Assembly (NCBI GenBank): GCA_021300155.1
Contig: JAJTID010000100.1
Span: 41,078-105,077, forward strand
From: Pirellula sp.
GTDB taxonomy: Bacteria; Planctomycetota; Planctomycetia; Pirellulales; Pirellulaceae
Length of the DNA: 64,000 nt
Direction of reading: 5' to 3'
Positions 10,501 to 20,029 of this stretch are shown here, in pieces; the first letter of the stretch is position 1; each line of letters starts with the position of its first letter. The position numbers and the translations under genes are program-made. Under the pieces are notes generated by a model. It had not been told where the DNA came from and did no database searches. It saw nothing but the letters and a program-made list of their open reading frames with translations.

Positions 10501-10887
10501 AAAAAGACAAATGAAGCTGTCAATCTCTACAGTCAGATTGCAGAAGAGTTTCGCGACGAAATCGGTGCTCGTTCCCGCTTCATGATGGGAGAGGTTTTTT
10601 TTGCAGACCGCGAATTCGCAAAGGCAATCTCCGAGTTTCAAAAGGTCATGTATGGCTACAACGGAACTCAAGCCCCAAGTGATATCAAGAACTGGCAAGC
10701 TAGAGCAGCGTATGAAGCAGGTCGATGCAGCGAAGTGCTCGTCGGCGATTTGACGGCAGAACGCCGTCAGAAAGCCGCCGAGATTTCCATCAAGTTCTAT
10801 GAGTTCGTCGTTCAGAATCATCCGGATCACGAACTCGCGAAACAAGCCGCAAATCGTATCGACGATCTCAAAGGGAAGAAGTCATAG
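7537..10887 (+). CDS. Large exported tetratricopeptide-repeat protein
   Basis: A protein of about 1116 residues made almost wholly of TPR/BamD-like helical repeats. Examples are FLGICHLQKEKPEFELAINEF, RYGFALAKAGHFNESASIYK and AYEAGRCSEVLVGD near the end. I place the start at the ATG at 7537 because a signal peptide follows at once: basic SRSQKKKR, a hydrophobic IFLTLLALVVF core and a VDAQ cleavage region. Two upstream in-frame ATGs (7459, 7486) would add a 26-residue tail without that logic. TPR arrays of this size usually scaffold periplasmic complexes, but the partner is unknown. The CPBP protease gene follows 38 bp later, so the two may be co-transcribed. Confidence 0.88.
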   Translation: MSRSQKKKRAIFLTLLALVVFPTSVDAQPPKGKGSGNTAAPQNTKASSKLSEKEKRVERARELYADAANAQNNGAFEIAVEMWSKMIKEFPEDALAPSAHHFLGICHLQKEKPEFELAINEFKVALQDPQLKQREESLVNLGWSLYQKSFQEGSDANAFALKEASKVLALVIDKYPDGSFQDKALFYAAEAESRIGNKEKAIGLYKQLAESKRFESSSVRPDALFGLGLTFEELQQPQLAAENYESFLSKYPSHPIAYSVRLRAAEVALQKEDTKLAISLLESLVQSKGFDSLNNADYILYRYGFALAKAGHFNESASIYKRLGESFPKSQYAKNSSLAVGQSLIREKKYDEAVRAFEQLLPNKDERAAEAAHWICQVKTMQGKMAEVISIARNALEWGSKSPSNILLQMDLADGLNGDASTRLEAKAIYERIATQYPDDAIAPRATYNAAFSSLQLGALADAQRWSEAFAKRFANDPLAADVAYVRAESTLQLGQHESAVNAFEQLIVSQPNDAMLSTWELRLATAKYLLGQYDKTVGLAEKLLRQPLEDSMRAEVLYLKGASQLKLKKNVEAIDSLQKSLTASSKWQQADEVSVMLAEAFTQEQNSKQAAATLQDLIKREPQSRLRPDAEFRLGQIAAANGEHDKGIEYFDAVLATTKVKSIVEYATYSKAYLLIEQKAYDSSLELLNKIELTGRADSFAVEVNLARAICLRQLQRVDEAIRILLTLRNSVEGDQKGNVHFELGLCYSSKENYALAIQAYEQIIELIKNTKGPKLPSGEKVLFELAWAHKLNGNVAESVERFQALAAKYPTSEYAPEASFLVGQAEYDSSNFDRAIKAYAVAATKSANSSLQEKSLYKLGWSFFQQKKYDNAIEQFQRQTSVFKDGPLFLDGKFMIAECFLKKEAYGDAFESYVSIRKEIESLKDGDSKVTEQVGALVYLHGGQSARELKKWKEAESWVSVVLSKYPQSSYRSIAMYELAYAKQNQKKTNEAVNLYSQIAEEFRDEIGARSRFMMGEVFFADREFAKAISEFQKVMYGYNGTQAPSDIKNWQARAAYEAGRCSEVLVGDLTAERRQKAAEISIKFYEFVVQNHPDHELAKQAANRIDDLKGKKS

Positions 10888-10925
10888 AAGAACGCTTCCA
10901 TTCGTTCATTGGCGATTCGAAGCGT

Positions 10926-11627
10926 GTGCCCTTGGGATGGATCATCCTGGGTCTCACGCTACCAACGTTGATTACGTGGGTCTATTTCGATCTGCTGTCC
11001 GATGCGGATTCGATCTACCAAAAAACCGCCTATGCGATCGGCAAAGGCTCACAGTTTTTGCTTTTGTTGATAATTGTCGCGGTGTGGCTTCGAAAGGAAC
11101 TGTACAACGATCTCTTGAAGACTTGCGACGCGTTGCTTTTAAGGATCGGTTTCATCTCTGGGATACTAATCGGCCTCGCCATCGCCGGAGCCTATTTTGC
11201 GGTTTTGATTCCGTTGGGACTACTGGATACCGTGTCGGCACAAGCGAAAGAAAAGCTCTCGGAATTGGGCGCAAATTCGCCTGCCATCCTTCTGTTAATT
11301 TCTGGTTTCTATGCACTGATTCACTCCGGACTCGAAGAGATCTATTGGCGTTCCTTCGTCTTTCGCGAACTCGCAAAGCGAATACCGCCAGCATTGGCCA
11401 TTCTCGTTTCGAGCATCGGATTCATGGCACATCATGTCATCGTGCTTGCCAAGTACTTTAGTTACCAATCCCCAATGACTTACGTCTGCTCCTTAGGTGT
11501 CGCCATCGGAGGTCTTTGGTGGGCATGGCTTGCTCTGCGATCCAATAGTTTGCTACCCGGTTGGATTAGTCATGCGATCGTCGATGCGGCTATCTTTGGC
11601 GTCGGTTTTTTACTGGTGTTCGGTTAA
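10926..11627 (+). CDS. CPBP-family intramembrane metalloprotease
   Basis: A 233-residue polytopic membrane protein with about six to seven hydrophobic helices. It carries the CPBP (Abi/CAAX-protease-like) signature: GLEEIYWRSFVFREL (EExxxR, about residues 136-146), FMAHHVIVLAKY in a following helix, and the late SHAIVDAAIFG motif. These supply the Glu and His metal ligands. Family members process prenylated or other membrane substrates, or act in bacteriocin immunity; here the substrate is unknown. The start is a GTG at 10926, though an in-frame extension into the end of the TPR gene is open. It is probably transcribed with the TPR gene. Confidence 0.85.
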   Translation: MPLGWIILGLTLPTLITWVYFDLLSDADSIYQKTAYAIGKGSQFLLLLIIVAVWLRKELYNDLLKTCDALLLRIGFISGILIGLAIAGAYFAVLIPLGLLDTVSAQAKEKLSELGANSPAILLLISGFYALIHSGLEEIYWRSFVFRELAKRIPPALAILVSSIGFMAHHVIVLAKYFSYQSPMTYVCSLGVAIGGLWWAWLALRSNSLLPGWISHAIVDAAIFGVGFLLVFG

Positions 11628-12264
11628 CGCGCAGGCCATTTCCAATCGGGGCGATCCAGTATTCCCATCCCCTGCACTTTTGTTACGCCAAATCTCTTAA
11701 CCAGTTCAAAGTGTTGGCAATCCGGTAAACCCATGAGCTGTTCAACCAGTGGACGTGCATGCGTCACGAAAATGATCTGCTGATTCTCGGCATAATGAGA
11801 GATCAATCGTCCCAACGCGGGTAGCAGATCAGGATGCATGCTGGTTTCGGGTTCGTTCAGAACCATGAGCTCTGGCGGACGTGGAGTCAATAGTGCGGCA
11901 GCCCGAATGCGCTCACAGAAGGTGTTGGCAGGCCTAAGTCGACGGTATAAGTGAAGTCATCCGCAGAGAACCCTAGCTTCAAACCGATCGGGTTCTTTCG
12001 CTTCGTTCCTGGAATGGGTACGTAGCCCTGCTCCATCTCTCTTGAGATCTTTTCGGGGCCCGCCCAAAGAGTGGATTGCAATCCCCCTTCCTTAGCCAAT
12101 GCTCGTATCAGTTCGCCATGCGCAGCACTGGCCAACAATCGAACGGAGCGGTAGATGTTGGATTTGCCGCTCCCGTTTGGACCTGCGATGAGATTCAACG
12201 GCCCTATTCTCAACGCGACTTCGCGTAACGATCGATAGCCGTGAATTGCGAGCGTAGGCAACAT
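11624..12264 (-). pseudogene. AAA_21-type ATPase with internal deletion and frameshift
   Basis: This is a broken RecF/SMC-like ATPase. The N-terminal part starts at the ATG at 12264 with LPTLAIHGYRSL and a Walker A GPNGSGKSN, and reads about 125 residues to GLPTPSVSAFGLP before a TGA at 11887. The C-terminal part lies in another frame and continues without a break from ERIRAAALLTPRPP into a Walker B-like LMVLNEPETSMHPDLL, then a switch His (FVTHARP). Intact relatives I know are near 370-400 residues, so about 170 central residues are missing and the frames no longer match. The 3' end overlaps the CPBP gene end by four bases, convergently. It is almost surely non-functional. Confidence 0.82.
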
Positions 12265-12501
12265 GGGGAGCAAGAATTTGGACCGTGGGCAACGCAAGTC
12301 TGCGAAATGATAGATCCTGCATCCAAGACAGTAAACAATTTCTAGGATTAGTCGAGTCTTCATCGCCGCTTAAGGTTTCACTCGTTAACATGCCACTCCA
12401 GCCATCGGGTTAATGCCAGTTGCGAATTCACAAAGACGATAATGCCCAGTGGAAAGCAAAAATGGCAACTTTTCAAAAAGCTCTCCAATGAAAGAACTCC
12501 A

Positions 12502-13704
12502 ATGATCCAGTCTTTATTTCGTTCGAGTCATTCTAAGTTTTGTTCGCTATGGTTAGCGACGCTCGCTTTAACCGTTTACTGTTCGCGCGGAGCGGCCGAC
12601 GAGATGCTTGAAGGTCTCCGATCGATAGGTGGAAAATGGTATGTGAAGGAAGGAGCCAAACCAGTTTATTACTACCTAGATGGAGATAACTTTGTTGACC
12701 TCTTTGGATATCACGCACTCGATTCCAATAAAGATGGAATTGAAAACGTTCGCTTGAGCCACGATGAACGATTCTTAATCCTACAGAGTCAAGGATATCC
12801 GAATCATCCTACGGCGATTTACCCGAATAGCGGGAACCCCAATTCGATCCGCGTTCAGGATTTTATGTTTCGGTTACCATTGGAACCGAAACGTGCAGAT
12901 CAAATCACACGGTTGCCTATGGGGCCAATAGGCACCGCTCTCAATGGCGTTGTCTTCTTTAATCCTTTCGAAATGGAAGGCATGAATGCGGTGGAGGGGT
13001 ATTCGGAAGTGTGGCTCGACTCTTGCTGTGGGCATCCTCAACAGACAGGTGTCTACCATTACCACAAATACCCGACCTGCGTTCGTTCACCCTTCAAAGA
13101 CGACAGCAAACAGCATTCACCCATTATTGGATTCGCCTTTGATGGATTTCCTATCTACGGTCCCTACGAATCGGATGGTGTCATGGCGATGAAATCAGAG
13201 GGGGAGCAAGCGTTGGATGCATGCAATGGTCACACCGATGAGAAGCGAGGCTATCACTATCACGTGACACCAGGGCGATTCCCATACATCTTAGGGGGAT
13301 ATGCTGGAGTCGTGGAACCGTCCAACAATCCCGGAATGCGACGTGCAGGAGCAGGTGCTTTGGTAGACAATACACAACCAGGGGACAGTCCTATGGACAG
13401 AGTCCTCGTCGATGTTCGTCCAGGCACAGCATCTCCAGGTACAAAGATTGAAGTGCAACTCGAATTGGATCCACTGAAATCGAAAAGTCGGCCGTTACCG
13501 ACGGGTGTTCCAACTTGGGCCCAAATCGGACCATTCGAAGCGACATCGATATCGCGAAACGGAAATCTTGTGAAGATCCAGATTGAAATTCCGGGCGATG
13601 CATCTGTTGGTGTCTTTTTGGATTGTCATATCGAATTTGAAGGTGACGGTAGACGTGGTCCCATCGTTTTCAAAAAGAACAATGCCTTTCGTATTTACAA
13701 CTAG
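12502..13704 (+). CDS. Exported YHYH domain-containing protein
   Basis: A secreted protein of about 400 residues. The ATG at 12502 begins a signal peptide (basic RSSHSKF, hydrophobic LWLATLALTVY, cleavage near RGAADE). The middle carries the YHYH domain: GVYHYHKYPTC near residues 190-200, then IIGFAFDGFPIYGPY, and a second GYHYHVTPGRFPYILGGYAG. Cysteines (SCCG, PTC, DACNG) and the His pairs suggest metal binding, but the function of the family is not established. The C-terminal 110 residues look like a beta-sandwich. An earlier in-frame ATG at 12442 would put 20 residues before the signal peptide and is less likely. Confidence 0.88.
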   Translation: MIQSLFRSSHSKFCSLWLATLALTVYCSRGAADEMLEGLRSIGGKWYVKEGAKPVYYYLDGDNFVDLFGYHALDSNKDGIENVRLSHDERFLILQSQGYPNHPTAIYPNSGNPNSIRVQDFMFRLPLEPKRADQITRLPMGPIGTALNGVVFFNPFEMEGMNAVEGYSEVWLDSCCGHPQQTGVYHYHKYPTCVRSPFKDDSKQHSPIIGFAFDGFPIYGPYESDGVMAMKSEGEQALDACNGHTDEKRGYHYHVTPGRFPYILGGYAGVVEPSNNPGMRRAGAGALVDNTQPGDSPMDRVLVDVRPGTASPGTKIEVQLELDPLKSKSRPLPTGVPTWAQIGPFEATSISRNGNLVKIQIEIPGDASVGVFLDCHIEFEGDGRRGPIVFKKNNAFRIYN

Positions 13705-13726
13705 TTGCACTTGAGCCATCGAAGGT

Positions 13727-16700
13727 TCAAAGCTCTGACTCCATTCGAAGTCCTCGGGTGAACCATGGATAAATACAGGGGATAACGAGGGAAGTTAGCA
13801 ACATGGATGTAATGATTCCGCCGATGACAACAGTTGCAAGCGGACGTTGCATTTCGGCACCGTCTCCGGACGAAAGTGCCATTGGGAGGAACCCAAGGCT
13901 TGCTACCAACGCGGTCATCAGGATGGGACGCAATCGAACAAGGGCAGTCTCTTGGCAAACCGCCTGAATCGTAATGCCCGTCTTTCGTAGATGCTCCGCA
14001 GCGCTTACCCAAACAAGTCCATTGAGTACAGCGACTCCGAACAATGCAATGAAGCCAACCCCCGCGGAAATACTGAATGGCATCTGCCGAAAATACAACG
14101 CAAGAATTCCCCCCGATGCCGCCATAGGAACCGCTAGAAAAATCAACATGGCCAGCCGCAGTGAACCGAGACTCATATGCAGCAATAACAAAATGATGCA
14201 AAGAACGATGGGTGCAATGATTACCAGTCGAAGGCTTGCCGACTGAAGGTTCTCAAAATCTCCACCCCATTGGATCTCATAGCCGGATGACAAAAGGACT
14301 TTTTCTCGAATCGTTTTCCGCGCCTCGGCGACAAATGAGGCAACGTCTCTCCCTCGAACATTGGCGGAAATAAAAGTTCGTCTTCGAGTTCCTTCGTGTT
14401 CGATCGTCGGAGGGGTCTCTTCCATTCGGATGGTTGCTAGTTCCTTGAGGGGTACACACTGCCCGTTTACGTCGGCGACGGGGATCTGCTCCATCAAGGA
14501 GATTTTTTCGCGCCATGGTTTTGGAACCCGAACCATGATGGGGTATCGAGCTCTACCCTCGAATATCTGACCAACGGGGTGGCCTCCCAACGACGAAACA
14601 ACGTCTAGCACGGTTTGAGCATCGACCCCATAACGCGCGAGTGCTTCTTGGTTGGTTTCGATGGTCAACGTGGTGAGGTTCGACTGGATATCAGCCTTCA
14701 CATCGACGGCTCCCGGGATTGTCCGTAGATGACCTTCGATTTCCTTTCCCTTAAGGCTAAGCATCTCTAAGTCGTCGCCGTACAGCAGGACTGCAACATC
14801 AGCCTTGACACCCGCGACCAGTTCATCCACTCTCATTTCAATCGGCTGAGTAAAACCGAATGCAACGCCAGGCACTGTGGATGACAAAACCGAAGACATT
14901 TCCTCAATCAATTGATCTCGAGATTTGGCGGTAGGCCATTGATGCACTGGATGAAGAAGAACCCAGACGTCGGTTTGATGTACACCCATGACATCGTTTG
15001 CTATCTCAGGTCTTCCCGTCTTGCAAAAAACTGTCTTGACCTCAGGAAACCCCTTGAGAAGCTTCTCGATCTGAGTCGACATCTCAATCGATCCTTCCAG
15101 TGTTGCACTTGGCAGCCGGACAGCTTCGACCAAGAGGTCTCCCTCTTCGAGACGCGGCATGAACTCAGCTCCTAGTTGACGAGCCATAGGTAGACTGATG
15201 AAGAAGACGCATAGTGCAATAAACACAGTAGTAATCGGGTGCTTCATGGCAGTGGTTACGACTGGAACATATATCCATTTGACCATGCGCATTAACAACA
15301 CCTCTTTTTCGTCCATCTTCTTGGGTAGGAAAAGAGATGCCATCGCAGGCATGAATGTAAGGGACAAGACAAGTGATCCTGCCAGGGCGAATAGAACGGT
15401 GAATGCCATCGGACGAAAGAGCTTTCCTTCGGTACCTTCGAGCAATAGTATCGGCAAGAAGACGACGGCGATGATCAGTTCGCCAAACATGGTGGGTTTT
15501 CGAACTTCGACGGCCGCGTCCAAAATGATGCCTTCATGTGGAGTTTTATCATTTTCGTGCGAGAGTTTTCGAATACAGTTCTCCACCATGATGACAGAGC
15601 TATCTACGATCAAGCCGAAGTCGATCGCACCCAAGCTCATGAGGCTGGCGGTAACACCTGTAAACAACATCAAATTCGTCGCGAATAACATCGAAAGTGG
15701 AATAGCCATGGCGACGATGATTCCTGCCCTTATGTTCCCCAGCATGACCAATAGAATGACCATGACCAACATGCCACCCTCGGTCAGATTGGTCAAAACC
15801 GTCTTCAGCGTCCTGCCGATCAATGCTGCTCGATCGTAAGTGATCTCTAGCTTGACATCCCTAGGGAGTATGGTTTCAATCTCTTTCAGTCTGCTTTTCG
15901 CAGCGGCAACGACTTCTCGAGAATTCTCTCCAATCAACATCATCACGAGACCAGTGACGATTTCTCCACGACCATCGCGAGTCACAGCGCCCTGACGTGT
16001 CATCGGCTCAATAGATACGCTCGCAATGTCTCGAACAAGCAGAGGAGTGCCGTTCGACTCACGTCGAATCACAACGGATTCGATTTCTTTTTCATCCTTG
16101 AGGAGCGACACTCCTCGGATAAATCTTTGCTCACCATGATGAACCACGTAACCGCCACCCGAAGTGGAGTTGTTGTTCTGCAATCGCTGAAACAACAATT
16201 CCATGGAGACACCATAACTCGCCATTCGATCTGGATCGGGTTGGACTTCAAACGTCTTGTAGTATCCTCCGTGGGTGTTGATTTCTGTCACCCCGGATAC
16301 TTGTCTCAGTCGAGGAGCGATCTCCCACTCCAACATCGTGCGCAGTTCCATCGGTGTATGACTTGGGCTGCGTACTTCGAACTGTAGGACCTCCCCAAGG
16401 GCTGTTGTTAACGGGCCAATACCGGGTGTGCCGTATCCTGGTGGAATCTTGCTCGCAGCGTCTGGCAATCGTTCTGCGACCAGTTGCCGTGCTCGATAGA
16501 CATCGGTTCCTTCTCGAAACACAACGGTTACGACGGAAATTCCAAACTTTGACACACTCCTCAATTCTTCGATATTTGGTAAACCCGCCATCGTTCCTTC
16601 GACCGAGTACGTAATGTAGCGTTCCACTTCGATCGGTGACAAAGACCCAGAACTGGTGACAATCTGTACCTGCACATTGGTCATGTCAGGAACCGCATCG

Positions 16701-16807
16701 ATGGGGAGTTTCCACGCGGAATAAAGCCCTGCGCTCGCCATGAAGAGGGTGAGGATGATTACGAGCCCGCGATTGGCGAGCGAAAATTCAATAGTCTTTG
16801 TTAACAT
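13727..16807 (-). CDS. CzcA-like heavy-metal efflux RND transporter
   Basis: A 1026-residue inner-membrane pump of the HME-RND family that drives metal cations out with protons. It has the N-terminal helix and PIDAVPDMTNVQVQI motif, two large periplasmic loops and twelve membrane helices. The proton-relay helix reads AIDFGLIVDSSVIMVEN, with D396, D402 and E409. This matches the CzcA (Zn/Co/Cd) pattern better than CusA (Cu/Ag), so a divalent cation is the likely substrate by inference. The adaptor gene lies 19 bp upstream in the same direction. No outer-membrane channel gene lies nearby. Confidence 0.93.
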   Translation of the reverse strand: MLTKTIEFSLANRGLVIILTLFMASAGLYSAWKLPIDAVPDMTNVQVQIVTSSGSLSPIEVERYITYSVEGTMAGLPNIEELRSVSKFGISVVTVVFREGTDVYRARQLVAERLPDAASKIPPGYGTPGIGPLTTALGEVLQFEVRSPSHTPMELRTMLEWEIAPRLRQVSGVTEINTHGGYYKTFEVQPDPDRMASYGVSMELLFQRLQNNNSTSGGGYVVHHGEQRFIRGVSLLKDEKEIESVVIRRESNGTPLLVRDIASVSIEPMTRQGAVTRDGRGEIVTGLVMMLIGENSREVVAAAKSRLKEIETILPRDVKLEITYDRAALIGRTLKTVLTNLTEGGMLVMVILLVMLGNIRAGIIVAMAIPLSMLFATNLMLFTGVTASLMSLGAIDFGLIVDSSVIMVENCIRKLSHENDKTPHEGIILDAAVEVRKPTMFGELIIAVVFLPILLLEGTEGKLFRPMAFTVLFALAGSLVLSLTFMPAMASLFLPKKMDEKEVLLMRMVKWIYVPVVTTAMKHPITTVFIALCVFFISLPMARQLGAEFMPRLEEGDLLVEAVRLPSATLEGSIEMSTQIEKLLKGFPEVKTVFCKTGRPEIANDVMGVHQTDVWVLLHPVHQWPTAKSRDQLIEEMSSVLSSTVPGVAFGFTQPIEMRVDELVAGVKADVAVLLYGDDLEMLSLKGKEIEGHLRTIPGAVDVKADIQSNLTTLTIETNQEALARYGVDAQTVLDVVSSLGGHPVGQIFEGRARYPIMVRVPKPWREKISLMEQIPVADVNGQCVPLKELATIRMEETPPTIEHEGTRRRTFISANVRGRDVASFVAEARKTIREKVLLSSGYEIQWGGDFENLQSASLRLVIIAPIVLCIILLLLHMSLGSLRLAMLIFLAVPMAASGGILALYFRQMPFSISAGVGFIALFGVAVLNGLVWVSAAEHLRKTGITIQAVCQETALVRLRPILMTALVASLGFLPMALSSGDGAEMQRPLATVVIGGIITSMLLTSLVIPCIYPWFTRGLRMESEL

Positions 16808-16826
16808 CGTGCAGGAGTTTGGCGAA

Positions 16827-18293
16827 CTACTCGGTTTCGCCTTTCAGTAGCAATTCCGACTTAAGAAGAAATGCCCCGCGTGTGACTACTAATTGCCCTT
16901 CTTTCAATCCATGGGTTACTTCGACCCAGTCGTCCGTAGAATTCCCCAATGTTATGTCAACCTTTTTGAAGCCATCCCGCTTCATGTCCAAAAATACAAA
17001 CGGCTGATTGTCATGCTGTACGACGGCCTCTTGCTTTATGGACAATCCATATCGCAAGGGACCTTTCGGAATCGTGACTCGGACGAACATTCCAGGTCGA
17101 AGCAAACTGTCGCAATTCTCAAGCGTAGCGACCAATGGAATCGAGTTTGTCTCAGTCTGAACTTCACGTCCAACATAATGGACCTTTGCCGGAAACAATC
17201 GATGATTCAACGCTGGTATCGAGACCGACAAAACCGTACCTCGTTGCAACGATACCGCTTCCCATTCGCCCTCTCGAATACTAGCCGTTACAGAAAATGA
17301 GTCTGTATTGGCAAGCACGAAAAGTGATTCTCCTCGTGAAATTCGCTCGCTGTTTGAAAAAGCACGAGACTCCAGGTACCCTTTTATCGGGGCTCGAATT
17401 TCAAGTCGCGAAAGCTGCGCCTCGCTGTCGAGACGAACATTCCCTCGATCTTCTTTGTAGCCTAAAAGGTCCTCGACCGTTTTCCAGGCAAGATCACACT
17501 GGCGCTCCGCTTCGGCTAGATCCGCTGCTGCTTTCAGCTTTGCTTGCTCAGCTTGATACATGGCTTGGTCGCGAGCCGTTCGAAAAGCGGTCTCTGCAAG
17601 TTGACGCTCTGTCTCACGTTCTCGAAAGAGACGACCTGCAATCGAACCAGAGTTGGCCAGCGGTTTGATCTTTGCCAGTAGTTCAGAAGCTAGAAGCATC
17701 TTGGAATAGCTAGAGAGAATCTCTTGTCGATAGCTCCCCAGTTCCAGACTGTTCAACGAGTCTCCAATCGACTGAATAGACTTCCCTTCATCCAACATGG
17801 ATGTCAACAGACTCAAGTTGTTCGCTGTCGTTGTTTCCCGTTGCAGGGTACGAGTCGCTATCTGGCGTTGCTGCTCCTGTTTCACGATTGCTGCTCGCGA
17901 TTGGCCGATTTCGGCACTTCTGATCACGGCAATCAATTGCCCTAGTTCCACCGGCTGACCTGGTAATACAAGGACTTCAGCTAGGATTCCATCCATGGGA
18001 GCCTTTACCTCGATATGCTTTGCCTCGTCATATTGGATTCGACCCGGCACAACGAAAACTTCCTGTATCGGTTGCGATTGGGCAGGTTCGGACTCCAGAT
18101 TGGCAGCATCCAGTTTTGCTCCCGAAAGCATCACTACGTCAGGCGAATGAATCTCCATTTCTTCCTGTGATATATGCTCCCCTTCCTTGAATCGATGGAT
18201 CAAGAACCAGCAAGCTATCGTCGCTAAAGCGATCGTTGCCGTCGGGATGATGTTAACAAGGGGACGAAATTTTTGGGCAATCATAGAAGACAC
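16827..18293 (-). CDS. RND efflux periplasmic adaptor (membrane fusion protein)
   Basis: A 488-residue adaptor that bridges the RND pump and an outer-membrane channel. It has one N-terminal membrane anchor (about residues 17-32), a lipoyl-like half motif (VKAPMDGILAEVLVLPGQPVELGQLIAVI, in two halves with IRAPIKGYLESRAF), a long coiled-coil hairpin between them (about 130-290), and beta-barrel and membrane-proximal domains (RPGMFVRVTIPKG). The start is a GTG at 18293 or an ATG at 18284. It comes first in the two-gene operon with the CzcA-like pump. There are no His-rich or Met-rich metal-binding tails that would reveal the metal. Confidence 0.9.
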   Translation of the reverse strand: MSSMIAQKFRPLVNIIPTATIALATIACWFLIHRFKEGEHISQEEMEIHSPDVVMLSGAKLDAANLESEPAQSQPIQEVFVVPGRIQYDEAKHIEVKAPMDGILAEVLVLPGQPVELGQLIAVIRSAEIGQSRAAIVKQEQQRQIATRTLQRETTTANNLSLLTSMLDEGKSIQSIGDSLNSLELGSYRQEILSSYSKMLLASELLAKIKPLANSGSIAGRLFRERETERQLAETAFRTARDQAMYQAEQAKLKAAADLAEAERQCDLAWKTVEDLLGYKEDRGNVRLDSEAQLSRLEIRAPIKGYLESRAFSNSERISRGESLFVLANTDSFSVTASIREGEWEAVSLQRGTVLSVSIPALNHRLFPAKVHYVGREVQTETNSIPLVATLENCDSLLRPGMFVRVTIPKGPLRYGLSIKQEAVVQHDNQPFVFLDMKRDGFKKVDITLGNSTDDWVEVTHGLKEGQLVVTRGAFLLKSELLLKGETE

Positions 18294-18504
18294 GACGGTC
18301 GGCTCTGGCGTAGAGAAAAAACAAGCGATGGATCATAAAGCCAAGGATTTAAACGGGAATCGTCTGTGCGAGCAAATCGCGAGCCAATTATGAACTCTAA
18401 CGACGTCTCATCCGTAGAGGGAATTCCAAAACCATAGATGAGAGCTTTTCACAGGTGAGAATTTCCTTTCCGTCGTGTGGAAAGAACCTGTCCACTTCCT
18501 TCGT

Positions 18505-19869
18505 CTACGACTCTGCTTCCCTGGATCGAAAAAAGTTCCAGATCCAAAACGCGACGACGCCGCTCAACAACACATAAAAACAGGGGGCAATCAATCCGGA
18601 CGTCGACCAAAGAAAAACCCATCCGATGAATGCAACGAACGACGGAATCGGATAAAGCCACATGCGAAACGGCAGTGACACTTCGGGGCGGCATTTTCGA
18701 AGTATATGAAGAGCGAACAACTGGCCGATGAACTGCACAAGGATTCTAACCGTTACGGCGGCATCAATAACAATCTGTAAAGGCAGGAAACAGAACACTG
18801 CAGTCAACATCCCTAGTGCTAACAACGAGTTCACTGGATATTTGCCGTTCTTACTTACCCTGGCAAAGATGGAAAAGAAGTCTCCATTTCGGGCGGCAGC
18901 AAACGGAATGCGTGAATACCCAAGCATGATGGCAAACGTGCTCGCCAATGCTGTCCAAATGATAAGCCAAGTAAAGAAAACTGCGACCTGCCTACCATAG
19001 ACCTGTTCCATAAACAATGCCGCAATGTTTTTAGATTGCATCGCTTCTTGCCATGGGACCACTGCTATGATACATACGTTCATCGTGAGATAGATTATCG
19101 CAATGAGGCCAACAGAAATTAGTATAGCTCTTGGAATGGTCTTTGCCGGATCTCGAACTTCTTCACCGAGATGACAAACGTTGTAGTAGCCTAAATAGTC
19201 ATAAACAGCGATTCGCATGGCCGCACCGAGGGCTATAAACCATGCCAAATTGAGCTGAAAAGCGTTTTCGGGCATCGTGAGCAACGAAGCATCAAAGTGC
19301 ATAACCCCAGTCACGATGATGACAAGAACCGTCAATAGCGTTCCAGCGCAAAGAACAATACTCAACCAGCCTACCACGCGGATATTGCGACACAAAACCA
19401 GCGTAATCGCAATACAAGCGATCGCGGCGATCATATTCATTCCGAACGGTAAACCCCAGCTCTGCAATGTTGGTTCCAGATTAGGAAGAGCATATCGAAG
19501 ATAGTCGACCGCACCGATGTAACCCGATGCAATCTCCAGTGTTCCTCCAACCAAGAACTGCCAGACAAACAAGAATGGAACGACTCGGCCCCATCGAGTT
19601 TTCCCAAATGTCTCGCTTAGAAAATGATAAGAACCTCCGCTGCCGGGCAAGGCTGCCCCCAACTCTGCCCAGACCAATCCGTCGCACAAGACAAGGACCG
19701 CTGCAATCACCCAAGCAACCATTGCCTGCGGTCCATTCATCGTTCCAATAAACAATGGAATCGTGATGAAAGGCCCGATTCCAACCATGTTGGCTAGATT
19801 CAATGAGGTCGCAGATACTAACCCCAAGCCGCGATCTAACTTCTCTGCCTGTAATTCATCGCTCTTCAT
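18505..19869 (-). CDS. APC-superfamily amino acid permease
   Basis: A 454-residue transporter with about twelve hydrophobic helices. The first helix carries the APC-family unwound motif NMVGIGPFITIPL (residues about 27-39). The next block, GLVWAELGAALPGSGGSYHFL, is the helix 2-3 signature of the amino acid/polyamine/organocation family. It should import an amino acid or related amine across the inner membrane; the substrate cannot be deduced. It stands alone, with about 210 bp before it on the efflux side and 160 bp to the sulfatase stop. Confidence 0.88.
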   Translation of the reverse strand: MKSDELQAEKLDRGLGLVSATSLNLANMVGIGPFITIPLFIGTMNGPQAMVAWVIAAVLVLCDGLVWAELGAALPGSGGSYHFLSETFGKTRWGRVVPFLFVWQFLVGGTLEIASGYIGAVDYLRYALPNLEPTLQSWGLPFGMNMIAAIACIAITLVLCRNIRVVGWLSIVLCAGTLLTVLVIIVTGVMHFDASLLTMPENAFQLNLAWFIALGAAMRIAVYDYLGYYNVCHLGEEVRDPAKTIPRAILISVGLIAIIYLTMNVCIIAVVPWQEAMQSKNIAALFMEQVYGRQVAVFFTWLIIWTALASTFAIMLGYSRIPFAAARNGDFFSIFARVSKNGKYPVNSLLALGMLTAVFCFLPLQIVIDAAVTVRILVQFIGQLFALHILRKCRPEVSLPFRMWLYPIPSFVAFIGWVFLWSTSGLIAPCFYVLLSGVVAFWIWNFFRSREAES

Positions 19870-20029
19870 GCGTCAATCGAATCCTTCGATAGAGTGTTTA
19901 CAAAAATAGAACTTAGCGGTGGTACTGATCTAAGTCTTTATTTCTAAATGGCTTGTTTGTTCGCTGCATTCCTCCTAGAAAGAGTCATTTCGTATCTCGG
20001 AATCGCGGCTAGCTGCTAGAACCAAAACC

